From contig CAWIIX010000008.1 in NCBI GenBank assembly GCA_963836195.1, positions 124,001 to 188,000 on the forward strand: DNA of 64,000 bases, given 5' to 3'. Positions within the stretch are counted from its first letter, which is position 1; every line of letters starts with the position of its first letter. Positions 24,785-33,337 of this stretch are shown piece after piece. The translations under genes were made by a program, and so were the position numbers. The DNA is from Trebonia sp963836195 (lineage in GTDB: Bacteria > Actinomycetota > Actinomycetes > Streptosporangiales > Streptosporangiaceae). The notes under the pieces were generated by a model. That model was not told the origin of the DNA. It worked only from the letters and a program-made list of their open reading frames with translations, and did no database searches.

Positions 24785-25711
24785 ATGAACACTGAGCAAA
24801 GGCGCGATCTGACAGCCAGGGCAGCCGTGCACGCCGCGCTGGCCGACCCGGCCCGGCTGCTGATCACCGACGCGCTCGGCGCGGGCGATGCGTCCCCCTC
24901 CGAGCTGGCGGCGCTGCTTGAGATGCCGTCCAACCTGCTCGCCCACCACCTGGGCGTGCTTGAGCAGGCCGGCCTCGTCAGCCGCCGCCGTTCGGAAGGC
25001 GATCGCCGGCGTACCTACCTGCGGCTGGTACCGGGCGCGCTCGACTCGCTCGCGCAGCCGGCGGCGCGGCCGGCGCGTCGGGTGCTGTTCGTATGCACCG
25101 CCAACTCGGCGCGCTCGCACCTGGCGGCGGCGCTGTGGCGCCGGGCCAGCGAGATCCCCGCGGCCTCGGCGGGGACCCGTCCCGCCGCGACGATCGCGCC
25201 GGGCGCGATAGCCGCAGCGGGGCGCCATCATCTGCCGCTGCGCCGCCTGCGCCCCCGCCACATCGACCAGGTGCGCCAGGACGGGGACCTCGTGGTCACG
25301 GTGTGCGACCTGGCCCGCGAGGAACTCGGCGGTCTGGCCACTGTGCACTGGTCCGTGCCAGACCCGGTGCCGGCCGGCGATCCCGGCGCCTTCGACGCAG
25401 CCCTGGCCGAGCTGAGCCAGCGCATCGGTCGCCTCGCACCGCGCCTCGCCCCGGCGCCGGGCATGCGTGTGACCCGCCCATCCTTGGCAGCGGAGGGCCG
25501 GGCACGGCAGCCGCCCATCCCCGCGCAGCCCGGCCAGATGGCCGAGGAAGCCCGATTAGATGATCGACTCCAAAGGATCAGGTGTTGTCGCCGTCGGCGA
25601 TTGTCGTCTAGTGCGCGGACTTGTAGGCAGATCGCGCACCGTCATTCAGCTTCGTCTGCGCGATCTGCGAGCGGTGCGGGAGGACCTCGGAGGCCTCGGA
25701 CGGACGGCTAG
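24785..25711 (+). CDS. ArsR-ArsC fusion: arsenic repressor joined to arsenate reductase
   Basis: 308 aa from ATG 24785. Residues about 5-90 are an ArsR winged helix (HAALADPARLLITDALGAGD, MPSNLLAHHLGVLEQAGLVS). Residues about 98-225 are a low-molecular-weight phosphatase fold with P-loop VLFVCTANSARSHLAAALW (CX5R), a second Cys in VVTVCDLA and the DP loop HWSVPDPVPAGD, as in thiol-linked arsenate reductases. The last 80 residues are Arg-rich and unlike the family, so the natural stop may have been lost and the frame reads on. It senses and reduces arsenate; the arsenite would exit through the divergent aquaporin. Confidence 0.88.
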   Translation: MNTEQRRDLTARAAVHAALADPARLLITDALGAGDASPSELAALLEMPSNLLAHHLGVLEQAGLVSRRRSEGDRRRTYLRLVPGALDSLAQPAARPARRVLFVCTANSARSHLAAALWRRASEIPAASAGTRPAATIAPGAIAAAGRHHLPLRRLRPRHIDQVRQDGDLVVTVCDLAREELGGLATVHWSVPDPVPAGDPGAFDAALAELSQRIGRLAPRLAPAPGMRVTRPSLAAEGRARQPPIPAQPGQMAEEARLDDRLQRIRCCRRRRLSSSARTCRQIAHRHSASSARSASGAGGPRRPRTDG

Positions 25712-25965
25712 CGCGACGACCACGCTGACGGAGTGATCCTCACCTTCGTCGTCAGACGAACCGGCGGCCGAATTGGTCCGCCTGAACGCCGAGTTCGCCG
25801 GCATTACCATGTCGCCCGGTCTCCTCGCCAGTGTGCCGCGGCGGTACGGCGTCGACCGCGCGGCTTCCTCGGTCCGGTCGTCATAGGCGCCCAGTCCTCC
25901 GCTTCCTTTCGCGCCTGGGTGGGGTCGATGGCACGGGCCGCGAAGCCGGCCCGGCGGTCGGTCGG

Positions 25966-26544
25966 TCAACTAGAGATGACGAGGGGCAGCGCCCGCAGGG
26001 TTAGGCCGATCCGAGTGAGGCTGGCGCATGAGGCAACGGCCAAGGGCCAGGCGAGCATCGGAGCTGTCACGGCGGCCCCGGCGAGCGCGGCCGCGTCGAG
26101 GGCGAGCACCGCGAGGCCCCCCGCAATGACCGTGGCGCGGGTTCGGGCATACGAGGCCCGACGCGTCGCGGCGATGACCAAAGAGGAGACCACGGCGAGC
26201 AGGAGCAGGCCCAGGCCCAGGCGGACCAGGGTGGGAACGGGCCAGGTCCACGCATGGCCGGCAATCAGGGCAGCTGCCCAGCACGCGCCCACGACCGGGC
26301 CGGTGACAAGCAGCATGCGTGCGGTGCGGCGGCCGGGCGACAGCAGGGTGAAGGCGGTGGTGATCTCGGCGGCGTCGCCGAACTCGGCGAGCGCGGCGCG
26401 GGCTGCGCTCTGCGGGGCGGCTCCGCCGGCCAGGTGGCGCTGATAGGTCTCGTCCAGGCCGTCGGCGAGTTCGTCGACCACGTCAGCGGGAAGTTGCCGG
26501 GCCAACTGGACCAGGTAGGTGTCGATCAGTTGGTTGTCGCACAT
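25966..26544 (-). CDS. Membrane protein co-transcribed with PadR regulator
   Basis: 192 aa. The N-terminal LIDTYLVQLARQLPADVVDE, LADGLDETYQRHL and ALAEFGDAAEITTAF form the helical module found on many PadR-linked membrane proteins. About five hydrophobic helices follow. The start overlaps the end of the PadR gene by 19 bp, so the two are coupled. Probably part of the PadR signalling unit; biochemical role unknown. Confidence 0.75.
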   Translation of the reverse strand: MCDNQLIDTYLVQLARQLPADVVDELADGLDETYQRHLAGGAAPQSAARAALAEFGDAAEITTAFTLLSPGRRTARMLLVTGPVVGACWAAALIAGHAWTWPVPTLVRLGLGLLLLAVVSSLVIAATRRASYARTRATVIAGGLAVLALDAAALAGAAVTAPMLAWPLAVASCASLTRIGLTLRALPLVISS

Positions 26545-26867
26545 GGCGGCGGCTCCAGCATGGCGGTGACGGTGGCGGCGAAGTCCCGCCAGGTGGCGCG
26601 CTCGGCGTGCAGGCGGGCCTGGCCGGCGGGGGTGAGCTCGTACGTGCGGCGGCGGCGCCCGTCGACGACCGACCAGGTGCTGGCGATCAGCCGGGCCCGC
26701 TCCAGCCGGTGCAGCGCGGGGTAGACGGTGCCGGTGGGCAGGTCGAACCGGCCGCGGCTGTCCTCGCGCAGCGCCTCGATGACGGCGTAGCCGTGCCGGG
26801 GCCCGCCGTCCAGCGTGGCCAGCAGCAGGGTGTCGAGATGGCCCTTGAGGACCTGCGCCTCCTTCAT
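26526..26867 (-). CDS. PadR-family transcriptional repressor
   Basis: 113 aa from ATG 26867. LLLATLDGGPRHGYAVIEAL, FDLPTGTVYPALHRLERARL and RRRRTYELTPAGQARL are the PadR winged helix and wing, followed by a short C-terminal helix. It is divergent from a DrrAB-like ABC exporter, and two GTAG-N5-CTAC palindromes lie between. PadR proteins commonly repress such exporters until a drug-like ligand binds. Confidence 0.9.
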   Translation of the reverse strand: MKEAQVLKGHLDTLLLATLDGGPRHGYAVIEALREDSRGRFDLPTGTVYPALHRLERARLIASTWSVVDGRRRRTYELTPAGQARLHAERATWRDFAATVTAMLEPPPCATTN

Positions 26868-26869
26868 AT

Positions 26870-26909
26870 GTAGGAATGCTACTCTTCGACTCATAGGTAG
26901 GAAAGCTAC
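26870..26909. promoter_or_regulatory. Twin PadR operator palindromes
   Basis: GTAG-GAATG-CTAC at 26870-26882 and GTAG-GAAAG-CTAC at 26897-26909, centres 27 bp apart, with ATA(T/G) preceding both copies. They fill the gap between the divergent PadR gene and the ABC ATPase gene. The first lies 2 bp from the PadR start codon. Confidence 0.7.
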
Positions 26910-26918
26910 GCATGGGCG

Positions 26919-27965
26919 GTGTCTGCGGTGAGCGAGGATGCGGTGATCGTGGCCGAAGGGCTGCGCAAGCGGTTCGGGCCGGTCCAGGCCCTGGCCGGGG
27001 TGGACGTGAGCGTCGCCGAGGGCCGGGTGCTGGGGCTGTTGGGGCCCAACGGCGCGGGCAAGACGACGCTGGTGCGGATCATGGCGACGCTGTTGCGGCC
27101 CGACGCCGGCCGGGCGCGGGTGGCGGGGCTGGACGTGGAACGGCAGTCTGCGGCGGTGCGCCGGGTGATCGGCTTGTCGGGTCAGTTCGCGGCCGTGGAC
27201 CCGTACCTGACCGGGCGGGAGAACCTGGTCATGATCGGGCGGCTCTCGCGCCTGGGCCGCTCCCGGGCCCGATACCGCGCGGAGGAGTTGCTGGAGGTGT
27301 TCGAGCTGGACCAGGCCGCGCACCGCACCGCGCGGACCTACTCCGGGGGCATGCGCCGACGCCTGGACGTGGCGGCCAGTCTGGTGGCCAGGCCCCGGGT
27401 GCTGTTCCTGGACGAGCCGACCACCGGGCTGGACCCGCGCAGCCGGCTGGCGGTGTGGCGGATGCTCGGCGAACTCGTGGCGGGTGGCACGACGGTGCTG
27501 CTGACCACGCAGTACCTGGAGGAGGCCGACCGTCTGGCCGACCAGATCGCAGTCATCGACGCCGGCCGGGTGATCGCACAAGGCACGGCAGCAGAACTGA
27601 AGTCCCGCCTGGGCGGAGACCGGCTGGAGCTGCAGGCCCCGCCCGGAGCCGACCTGGACCGGCTCGCCGCCGCCGTGGCAGGCCTGGGGTCGGGACCCCC
27701 GGTACGGCAGGACGCCGAGGGCAGGGTCGTGCTGCCGGTGGCCAGCGGGGCGCGTGTGCTGCCCGAACTCGCCCGGCGGCTGGCCGCAGCCGACATCACC
27801 ATCGCCGACCTGACCCTGCGCCGCCCCACCCTGGACGACGTCTTCCTGTCCCTGACCGGCCGCGCCACCCCGGCGCCGGGCCAGGCCGATCCCGGCCGGG
27901 ACGCAGCGCCCAGTGCCGGCGTCGGAGCACGCCGCGACCAATCCGCAGAGAGGGACATCGCATGA
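26919..27965 (+). CDS. DrrA-like ABC exporter ATPase
   Basis: 348 aa from GTG 26919. Walker A LLGPNGAGKTTLVRIM, signature TYSGGMRRRLDVAASL, Walker B RVLFLDEPTTGLDPRSR, H-loop TTQYLEEADRLADQIAVID. The C-terminal extension (about residues 225-320, ending in LRRPTLDDVFLSLTG) is the domain typical of DrrA/daunorubicin-type exporters. It powers the permease encoded next; the stop overlaps its ATG. Confidence 0.93.
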   Translation: MSAVSEDAVIVAEGLRKRFGPVQALAGVDVSVAEGRVLGLLGPNGAGKTTLVRIMATLLRPDAGRARVAGLDVERQSAAVRRVIGLSGQFAAVDPYLTGRENLVMIGRLSRLGRSRARYRAEELLEVFELDQAAHRTARTYSGGMRRRLDVAASLVARPRVLFLDEPTTGLDPRSRLAVWRMLGELVAGGTTVLLTTQYLEEADRLADQIAVIDAGRVIAQGTAAELKSRLGGDRLELQAPPGADLDRLAAAVAGLGSGPPVRQDAEGRVVLPVASGARVLPELARRLAAADITIADLTLRRPTLDDVFLSLTGRATPAPGQADPGRDAAPSAGVGARRDQSAERDIA

Positions 27966-28777
27966 CCACCATCACCCCCGCCCCGGCGGCGCCGCCGGCC
28001 CTGCCGCGCGGGGTGGGCCATGCCGCCCAGGACATCACCACGGTCACCGGCCGCAACCTGCGCCGCCTGGTCCGCGTGCCCACCCTGATCGCGTTCGCCA
28101 CCGTGCAACCGGCGCTGTTCGTCCTGCTGTTCACCTACGCCTTCGGCGGAGCGATCCACGCCCCCGGGGTCGCCCACTACATCGATTACCTGCTGCCGGG
28201 CCTGCTCGTCTTGGCCATCGGCTTCGGCGCCTCCCAGACCGGGGTCGCCATCGCCGACGACCTCGCCAGCGGAATGATCGACCGGTTCCGTTCCCTGCCC
28301 ATCGCCGGTTCAGCGGTCCTGGTCGGCCGCGCCGCCGCCGACGCCGTCCGCAACCTGTTCGTCGTCTCCCTCATGATCGCCATCGCCACGCCGCTGGGCT
28401 TTCGCTTCCACGCCGGCGTGCCCGCAGCTCTGGCGGCCGTCGCCCTGGCCGTGGCCGTCGGGGTGGCGTTCTCGTGGCTGAACCTGCTCCTAGGCTTGGC
28501 CGTCCGCGACGCCGAGTCGGCGGGCCTGGCCGGGTTGTTCCCCGTCGTCATCCTCGTGTTCACCAGCTCGACCCTGGTGCCGGTGGCCACCATGCCCGGA
28601 TGGCTGCAGGCCTTCGCCGCCCACCAGCCGGTCACCGTCACCGTCGACGCTCTGCGCGCCCTGTGCCTGGGCGGGCCCACCACCCGGCCCGTGCTCGAAG
28701 CCCTGGCCTGGATCGCCGCACTGCTCGCCCTGGCCGTGCCGCTGGCCGTCGCCCGCTACCGCCGCAGCACCTCCTAG
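27962..28777 (+). CDS. DrrB-like ABC-2 type exporter permease
   Basis: 271 aa with six membrane helices. TGRNLRRLVRVPTLIAFATV, YIDYLLPGLLVLAIGFGASQ and IDRFRSLPIAGSAVLVGRAA are ABC-2 permease signatures. ATGA overlap with the ATPase gene shows coupled translation. It probably exports a hydrophobic compound, as antibiotic-resistance exporters do; the substrate is unknown. Confidence 0.92.
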   Translation: MTTITPAPAAPPALPRGVGHAAQDITTVTGRNLRRLVRVPTLIAFATVQPALFVLLFTYAFGGAIHAPGVAHYIDYLLPGLLVLAIGFGASQTGVAIADDLASGMIDRFRSLPIAGSAVLVGRAAADAVRNLFVVSLMIAIATPLGFRFHAGVPAALAAVALAVAVGVAFSWLNLLLGLAVRDAESAGLAGLFPVVILVFTSSTLVPVATMPGWLQAFAAHQPVTVTVDALRALCLGGPTTRPVLEALAWIAALLALAVPLAVARYRRSTS

Positions 28778-28795
28778 GAGGGGCCGGCACGAGCC

Positions 28796-29305
28796 ATGAT
28801 CGCCACGCCTGGAACCATCGCGGGACTGCACGTCGGCTCCACCGACCCGATCTTCCTCTGCGCGCTGGCCGTGCACACATCCCCGCTGCGCTGGCCGCAC
28901 TGGTCACCTGAGCGCTCGCCGCACGCGGGGGACAAACGCCAAGCCCGGCACATCCGTTACGACAGCGCCTACTCCATCTGCCTGACGGTCGCGCGCACCG
29001 CGAGTGCCCTGGCGGCACTTCGCTGGCAGCAGACCTGGCCGCTGTTCTTCCTGGGCGCGGCGGCCTTCGCCGTCGCCACCACCGGCCGGCTGCGACGCAG
29101 CGGTTGGGTCGTGCACGTCCTCCCCATGGGCGGCTCCCATCTCGTGCTGTTGACCGCGTTCTTCGTCGACAACGGACCGCACCTGCCGCTGTGGCGCCTG
29201 CCGGCTCGGCCCGATGCTCATCGGACTGTCCCTGGCCCGCGCCCGTGCCCCGGTCAGCGACCGGGCGGGTGGCTGGGCGTGAGCCCGGCAGGGCGACTTC
29301 CGTGA
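28796..29305 (+). pseudogene. Decayed DUF2306-like membrane protein
   Basis: Only the middle looks like a real protein: ARTASALAALRWQQTWPLFF, then VVHVLPMGGSHLVLLTAFFV and DNGPHLPLWRLP, a membrane segment that resembles DUF2306 proteins. The N-terminus begins AGLHVGS as in the family but then loses similarity. The C-terminus runs on in the wrong frame, while another frame gives LGPMLIGLSLARARAPVSDR and a stop near 29287. At least two indels are likely. Confidence 0.5.
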
Positions 29306-29427
29306 CGCATACCGCTGACCCCTTGGGGTCGATCATCTCGGGACCTGCTCGGCAACCCGGTCGAGCGGGTCACCCGGGATTGCATCTCCGGGGAAGGGTG
29401 GGATAACCGCTGCCCACTGACCACCCG

Positions 29428-30190
29428 ATGACCGCCAGGCCCAGCCGACCGGGGACCAGCCGCTCAGTCTGCTCGCCAGTCGACTGGCGGCCGCGCTGGG
29501 GCTCGCACGGGCCCGGCTGGAGGCTGCCCCGGATCAGTGCGCTGGCTCGGCGTTTCGGCGGCAGCGCGGCGGAGATGGAGGTCGCCGTGGCGGAGCCCGC
29601 CAGCCGCAACCTGGTCCGCCAGTTGCGCGACGGGTAGGCCTACCTGGCCAGCCCGGCCGAGTACCTGACTACGTTCGAGCCCCTGCCGGTACTCTGCCCC
29701 GTCATCGACCCGATGGGGACCGCGATCACGCGCACCGAGCACCGCGTCACGCAGAAGCCGGTTCCGGAAGACGCCCGCAGGCCACTGCGGCTCGCACATG
29801 GGTGCCAGGCCTGCACGGTCCAGCGCTCCTGGGCCGTCGGCCGCTGCCCGGCCGCCGTGGCGACTAGCTATCTTCCCGCCTGTCTGACGAGCCTGCTCGT
29901 CCCCGGCTAGGGCATCGTGCCCCGGAGATCGCCGCGATCCTGAGCCCGCCGCCCGCATGCCCGGACCCGGCCCCGCCGGGCGCGGCACCCGCCCGCCCGG
30001 CCGCGCTCTACCTGGAGGCGCCGCCGCCACCCCATGCGGTCGCCCGTCGGCTCCGCCTGCGCCAGGGCGAGCCTGCCATCACCGTGACCGTGATGTTCGA
30101 GCATCCCGCCACCGGCCTGCCGTTCGCCCTGACCATCGTCGTGCCGCGCCCTGCCCTGTTCCGGGTGGCGATCGAGACCACCACGGCTTG
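29428..30190 (+). pseudogene. GntR-family regulator remnant (UTRA-type effector domain)
   Basis: ISALARRFGGSAAEMEVAVA, EPASRNLVRQLRDG is the end of a winged helix, cut by an in-frame TAG at 29636. The same frame continues as AYLASPAEYLTTFEPLPVLC, VIDPMGTAITRTEHRVTQKP and ends at 29910. The adjacent frame then carries AVARRLRLRQGEPAITVTVM and LPFALTIVVPRPALFRVAIE. Together these follow the layout of GntR/UTRA regulators known from Streptosporangiales-like genomes. One stop plus one frameshift, and no clear start. Confidence 0.55.
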
Positions 30191-30272
30191 CCATGACCGG
30201 CCGCTCAACCGGCCGGGCAGGAGACAGCCGGGACCCCTTCGGCATGAATGTCCTGGCCCGTTTTCCGCCGCG

Positions 30273-31514
30273 TCAGACGGCCTGCGGCGGCGGCGCAACG
30301 GCGGCAAGCGCGGCACCCGCGGCGGCGGCGGCCGCGAGGATGACGAAGAGGGCGGGATAGCTGCCGACGGCGGCGGCGATGGCCGCGCCGATGCTGGGGG
30401 CGATCGCTCCGGCGGCGGTCAGCGGCGCGTTGAACACGCCGTTGACGGCGGCGTAGCGGTCCGCTCCCCAGTGGTCGGTCACCAGGGTCGCCTCGGTGAG
30501 CGTGAACACCCCGCGGACCGCGCCCGCGAGCACGGACGCCGCGACGAGCAGCGCCGCCGGGCCCGGTAGCAGGCCGAGCAGCAGGGTGACGCCCGCGCCC
30601 GCCGCGATGACGGCCACGGTCCGCCACCGGGTGCCGAGCCTGGCCGCGAGCTGCCGGTAGCAGAGCCGCCCGGCGACCTGCCCGGCGCCGCCGAGGCCGA
30701 GCGCCCACGCCGCCAGGCCGGGCGTCATGCCGCGGCCGGTGAGCAGCGGGACCAGGTTGACGAGGGCGGCGTACTGGGCGAACGCGCACAGCGTCGCGGC
30801 CGTGACGAGCAGCAGGAACGCCCGGCTCGCCAGCACGCTGCGGTCAGCGCCGCGCGTTGGCCCGGCCTGGCCCGGGCTGGCGGAGGCCGGCGTCCAGGGC
30901 AGTCGGAGGAAGAGGGCGTGCGCCGGGATCGTGACGGCCGCGAGCACGGCGGCCAGCAGCAGGTACGTGCCGCGCCAGCCGAGGGGGCTGGCGAGCGCCG
31001 AGGCGAGCGGGGCGAAGATGGTGCTCGCGAAGCCGGCGGCGAGCGTCAGGGTCGTCAGCGCCGCGACCCGCCGCGGTCCGTACCAGGTGGTCAGGGCGGC
31101 GAACGCCGGCGGGTAGTAAAGGCCGGCGCTCGCGATCCCGGCCGCCAGCCAGGCCGCGACGAACCAGCCGTACCCCGGGGCCGCGGCGATCCCGGCGACC
31201 GCGAGCGCGCCGAGCACGCTGCCGGCGGTCATCGCCGGGCGCGGGCCGTGGCGCTGGATGAGCCGCCCGACGGGGACGCCGGCCAGCGCCCCGGCCAGGC
31301 TCCCCGCCGAGTAGGCCAGCGTGACGGCGGTGCGGGACCAGCCGGTGCCCGCCGTGATCTGCGTGGCCAGGACGGGGAACGCGTAGTAGATCACCCCGTA
31401 GGAGACGATCTCGGTCACGCACAGTGCGGCGAGGGCCCGCCGCCGGGCCCGGGCCGGCGTGTCCCCGGCGGCGGGCCCTGCCAGTGGCACTCCCGCCACC
31501 GGGGTCTGCGCCAC
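30273..31514 (-). CDS. MFS transporter of arsenic locus
   Basis: 413 aa with 12 membrane helices. VPVGRLIQRHGPRPAMTAGS is the loop 2-3 MFS motif, and a matching loop in the second half reads YRQLAARLGTRWRTVAVIAA. It starts 8 bp after the stop of the flavoprotein gene on the same strand, so the two form an operon divergent from arsR at 32935. The substrate is presumably an arsenic compound, from context only; it could be an organoarsenical or arsenite exporter. Confidence 0.85.
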   Translation of the reverse strand: MAQTPVAGVPLAGPAAGDTPARARRRALAALCVTEIVSYGVIYYAFPVLATQITAGTGWSRTAVTLAYSAGSLAGALAGVPVGRLIQRHGPRPAMTAGSVLGALAVAGIAAAPGYGWFVAAWLAAGIASAGLYYPPAFAALTTWYGPRRVAALTTLTLAAGFASTIFAPLASALASPLGWRGTYLLLAAVLAAVTIPAHALFLRLPWTPASASPGQAGPTRGADRSVLASRAFLLLVTAATLCAFAQYAALVNLVPLLTGRGMTPGLAAWALGLGGAGQVAGRLCYRQLAARLGTRWRTVAVIAAGAGVTLLLGLLPGPAALLVAASVLAGAVRGVFTLTEATLVTDHWGADRYAAVNGVFNAPLTAAGAIAPSIGAAIAAAVGSYPALFVILAAAAAAGAALAAVAPPPQAV

Positions 31515-31521
31515 CGGGGGC

Positions 31522-32849
31522 TCAGCCGGAGGCTGGGGCGAGGCCGATCTGCAGCACCTGCGGGGCGGGCGCGCAGCACGCGCCGCCGCTGGCGCCGTCG
31601 GGGTCGTCGAACAGGCCGGCGCCGCCGCACACGCCGGTGTCGGGCAGCACGAGCTCGACCCGGCCGGCCGCCTCGTGGTCCCCGGCCAGCTCGGCGGCCA
31701 CGCTGCGGACCTGCTCGTAGCCGGTCATCGCCAGGAACGTCGGCGCCCGGCCGTAGGACTTCATCCCCACCAGGTACAGGCCCGGCTCGGGCTGCGCCAG
31801 GTCGGCCGCCAGCGTCGGGGTCGCCGTCCCGCAGGAGTGGACGTTCGGATCGATGGACGGCGCGACCCTGCTCGGCGCCTGGAGCACCGGGTCCAGGTCG
31901 AGGCGCAGTTCCGAGAGGAACTCCAGGCCTGGCCGGAAGCCGGTCAGGACCACGACCGTGTCCGCCGGGGGCAGCTCCCGCCCGTCCTCCGCCACGAGCA
32001 CGGCCTTTCCCCGCTGTCCTGGGCGATCCGCTCGGTGCGGAATCCGGTCGCCAGGGTGACCGTGCCCTCGTCCACCGCCTTGGCGGCGCGGATCCCGAGG
32101 GCGCCGCGCTCGGGCAGCTCGTCGGTGGCGCTGCCGGCGGTCGCGGCGCTCGCGGTGGCGCGGCGCAGCGCCCAGGTGACCCGGGTGCCCGGGTTCGCCC
32201 GGGCGATGCGGGCCAGCTCGATGACCGCGGTGGCCGCGGAGTGGCCTGCGCCCAGGACGACGGTGTGCCTGCCCGCGAACGGCTCCGGGGCGTCGAAGTC
32301 GGGGATCTGGTACCTGACCAGGCCCTCTCCCGCGGCGGCGCGCTCGCCGAGGGCGGGCAGCCCGTCCGCTCCGGCCGGGTTCGGCTGCCGCCACGTGCCC
32401 GACGCGTCGATGACCGCCCGGGCGTCCAGCTTGCGCTCGTTCCCGTTCCGGCCGGTGATGTGCACGGTGAACGGCTGGTCGCCCCGGCCGGCGTCGACCA
32501 GGCGGTCGCGGCCCTTGCGGGACACCCCGGTCACCCGGGTCCCGTACAGGAGCCGGCCGCCGAGCGCCTCCGCGAGCGGGCGCAGGTACCCCGCGATCCA
32601 CTCCGCGCCGGTCGGGTAGCCCTGGCCCGGTGCCGCCCACCCGCCCCGCGCGAGCAGGCGCGCCGCAGCCCTGTCGACCAGTTCCGGCCACGGGGAGAAC
32701 AGCCGGACGTGCGCCCACTCGGCGACGGCGGACGCGGGGCCGTCGCCGGCCTCCAGCACCAGCGGCTCAAGGCCGCGCTCGAGCAGGTGCGCGGCGGCGG
32801 CGAGCCCCTGCGGGCCTGCCCCGATCACCACGACGGGCAGATCACTCAT
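31522..32849 (-). pseudogene. FAD/NAD(P)-dependent monooxygenase-like flavoprotein of arsenic locus, one frameshift
   Basis: Start ATG 32849 with GGGAG 8 nt upstream. VVVIGAGPQGLAAAAHLLER is the FAD motif, HTVVLGAGHSAATAVIELAR the NAD(P) motif. Near 32008 one extra base breaks the frame (AQDSGERP in place of the expected Gly-Lys-Ala-Val). The next frame continues AVLVAEDGRELPPADTVVVL, GLYLVGMKSYGRAPTFLAMT and a Cys-rich tail DTGVCGG, GGACCAPAP to a stop at 31522. This resembles flavin monooxygenase-like proteins of ars operons (ArsO type). One indel would restore about 442 aa. Confidence 0.8.
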
Positions 32850-32866
32850 CACAGTTTCTCCCATTC

Positions 32867-32910
32867 ACTTTTCTCGATGCATCGACTATGCTCGATGCAT
32901 CGAGAAAAGT
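32867..32910. promoter_or_regulatory. Perfect 19-bp dyad: ArsR operator
   Basis: ACTTTTCTCGATGCATCGA at 32867-32885 and its exact reverse complement at 32892-32910, separated by CTATGC. Each arm contains the 12-bp palindrome TCGATGCATCGA. It sits between the divergent flavoprotein-MFS operon and arsR, so one repressor dimer pair could silence both directions. Confidence 0.8.
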
Positions 32911-32934
32911 CAATCGGACAGGTAGAGTGCGATC

Positions 32935-33294
32935 ATGCGGACACCGGCACTGCCCCTCCTCGACGGCGACCTGGCCGCCTGCTGCTCCCCGCTGACCGGC
33001 GGGGTGCTCGACGAGGAGGCCGCCGAGCGGATCGCGCGGGTGTTCCGGGCGCTCGGCGACCGGCACCGGGTCCGGCTGCTGTCGCTGATCGCCGCCGCCG
33101 ACGGCGGCGAGGCGTGCATCTGCGACCTCACCGCCCCGGTCGGCCTGTCCCAGCCGACCGTGTCCTTCCACATGAAGCAGCTCGTCGAGGCCGGCCTCGT
33201 AACCCGGGAGCAGCGCGGCAAGTGGAACTACTACCGGGTCGTCCCCGAGGCCCTGCTGGCGGCCAGCGATATGCTCCGCGCGCCCGCCGCCTGA
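32935..33294 (+). CDS. arsR: ArsR-family arsenic-responsive repressor
   Basis: 119 aa. AACCSPLTGG gives a vicinal Cys pair near the N-terminus. GDRHRVRLLSLIAAADGGEA, CICDLTAPVGLSQPTVSFHM and KWNYYRVVPEAL are the SmtB/ArsR winged helix with the ELCVCDL-like CxC site. In actinobacterial ArsR the N-terminal cysteines with the CxC can bind As(III). It is divergent from the flavoprotein-MFS pair across a perfect dyad. Confidence 0.9.
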   Translation: MRTPALPLLDGDLAACCSPLTGGVLDEEAAERIARVFRALGDRHRVRLLSLIAAADGGEACICDLTAPVGLSQPTVSFHMKQLVEAGLVTREQRGKWNYYRVVPEALLAASDMLRAPAA

Positions 33295-33337
33295 AACCAC
33301 GAAGCCGGGGCCGGGTGCGCGTGCCGGGTGAGGGACC

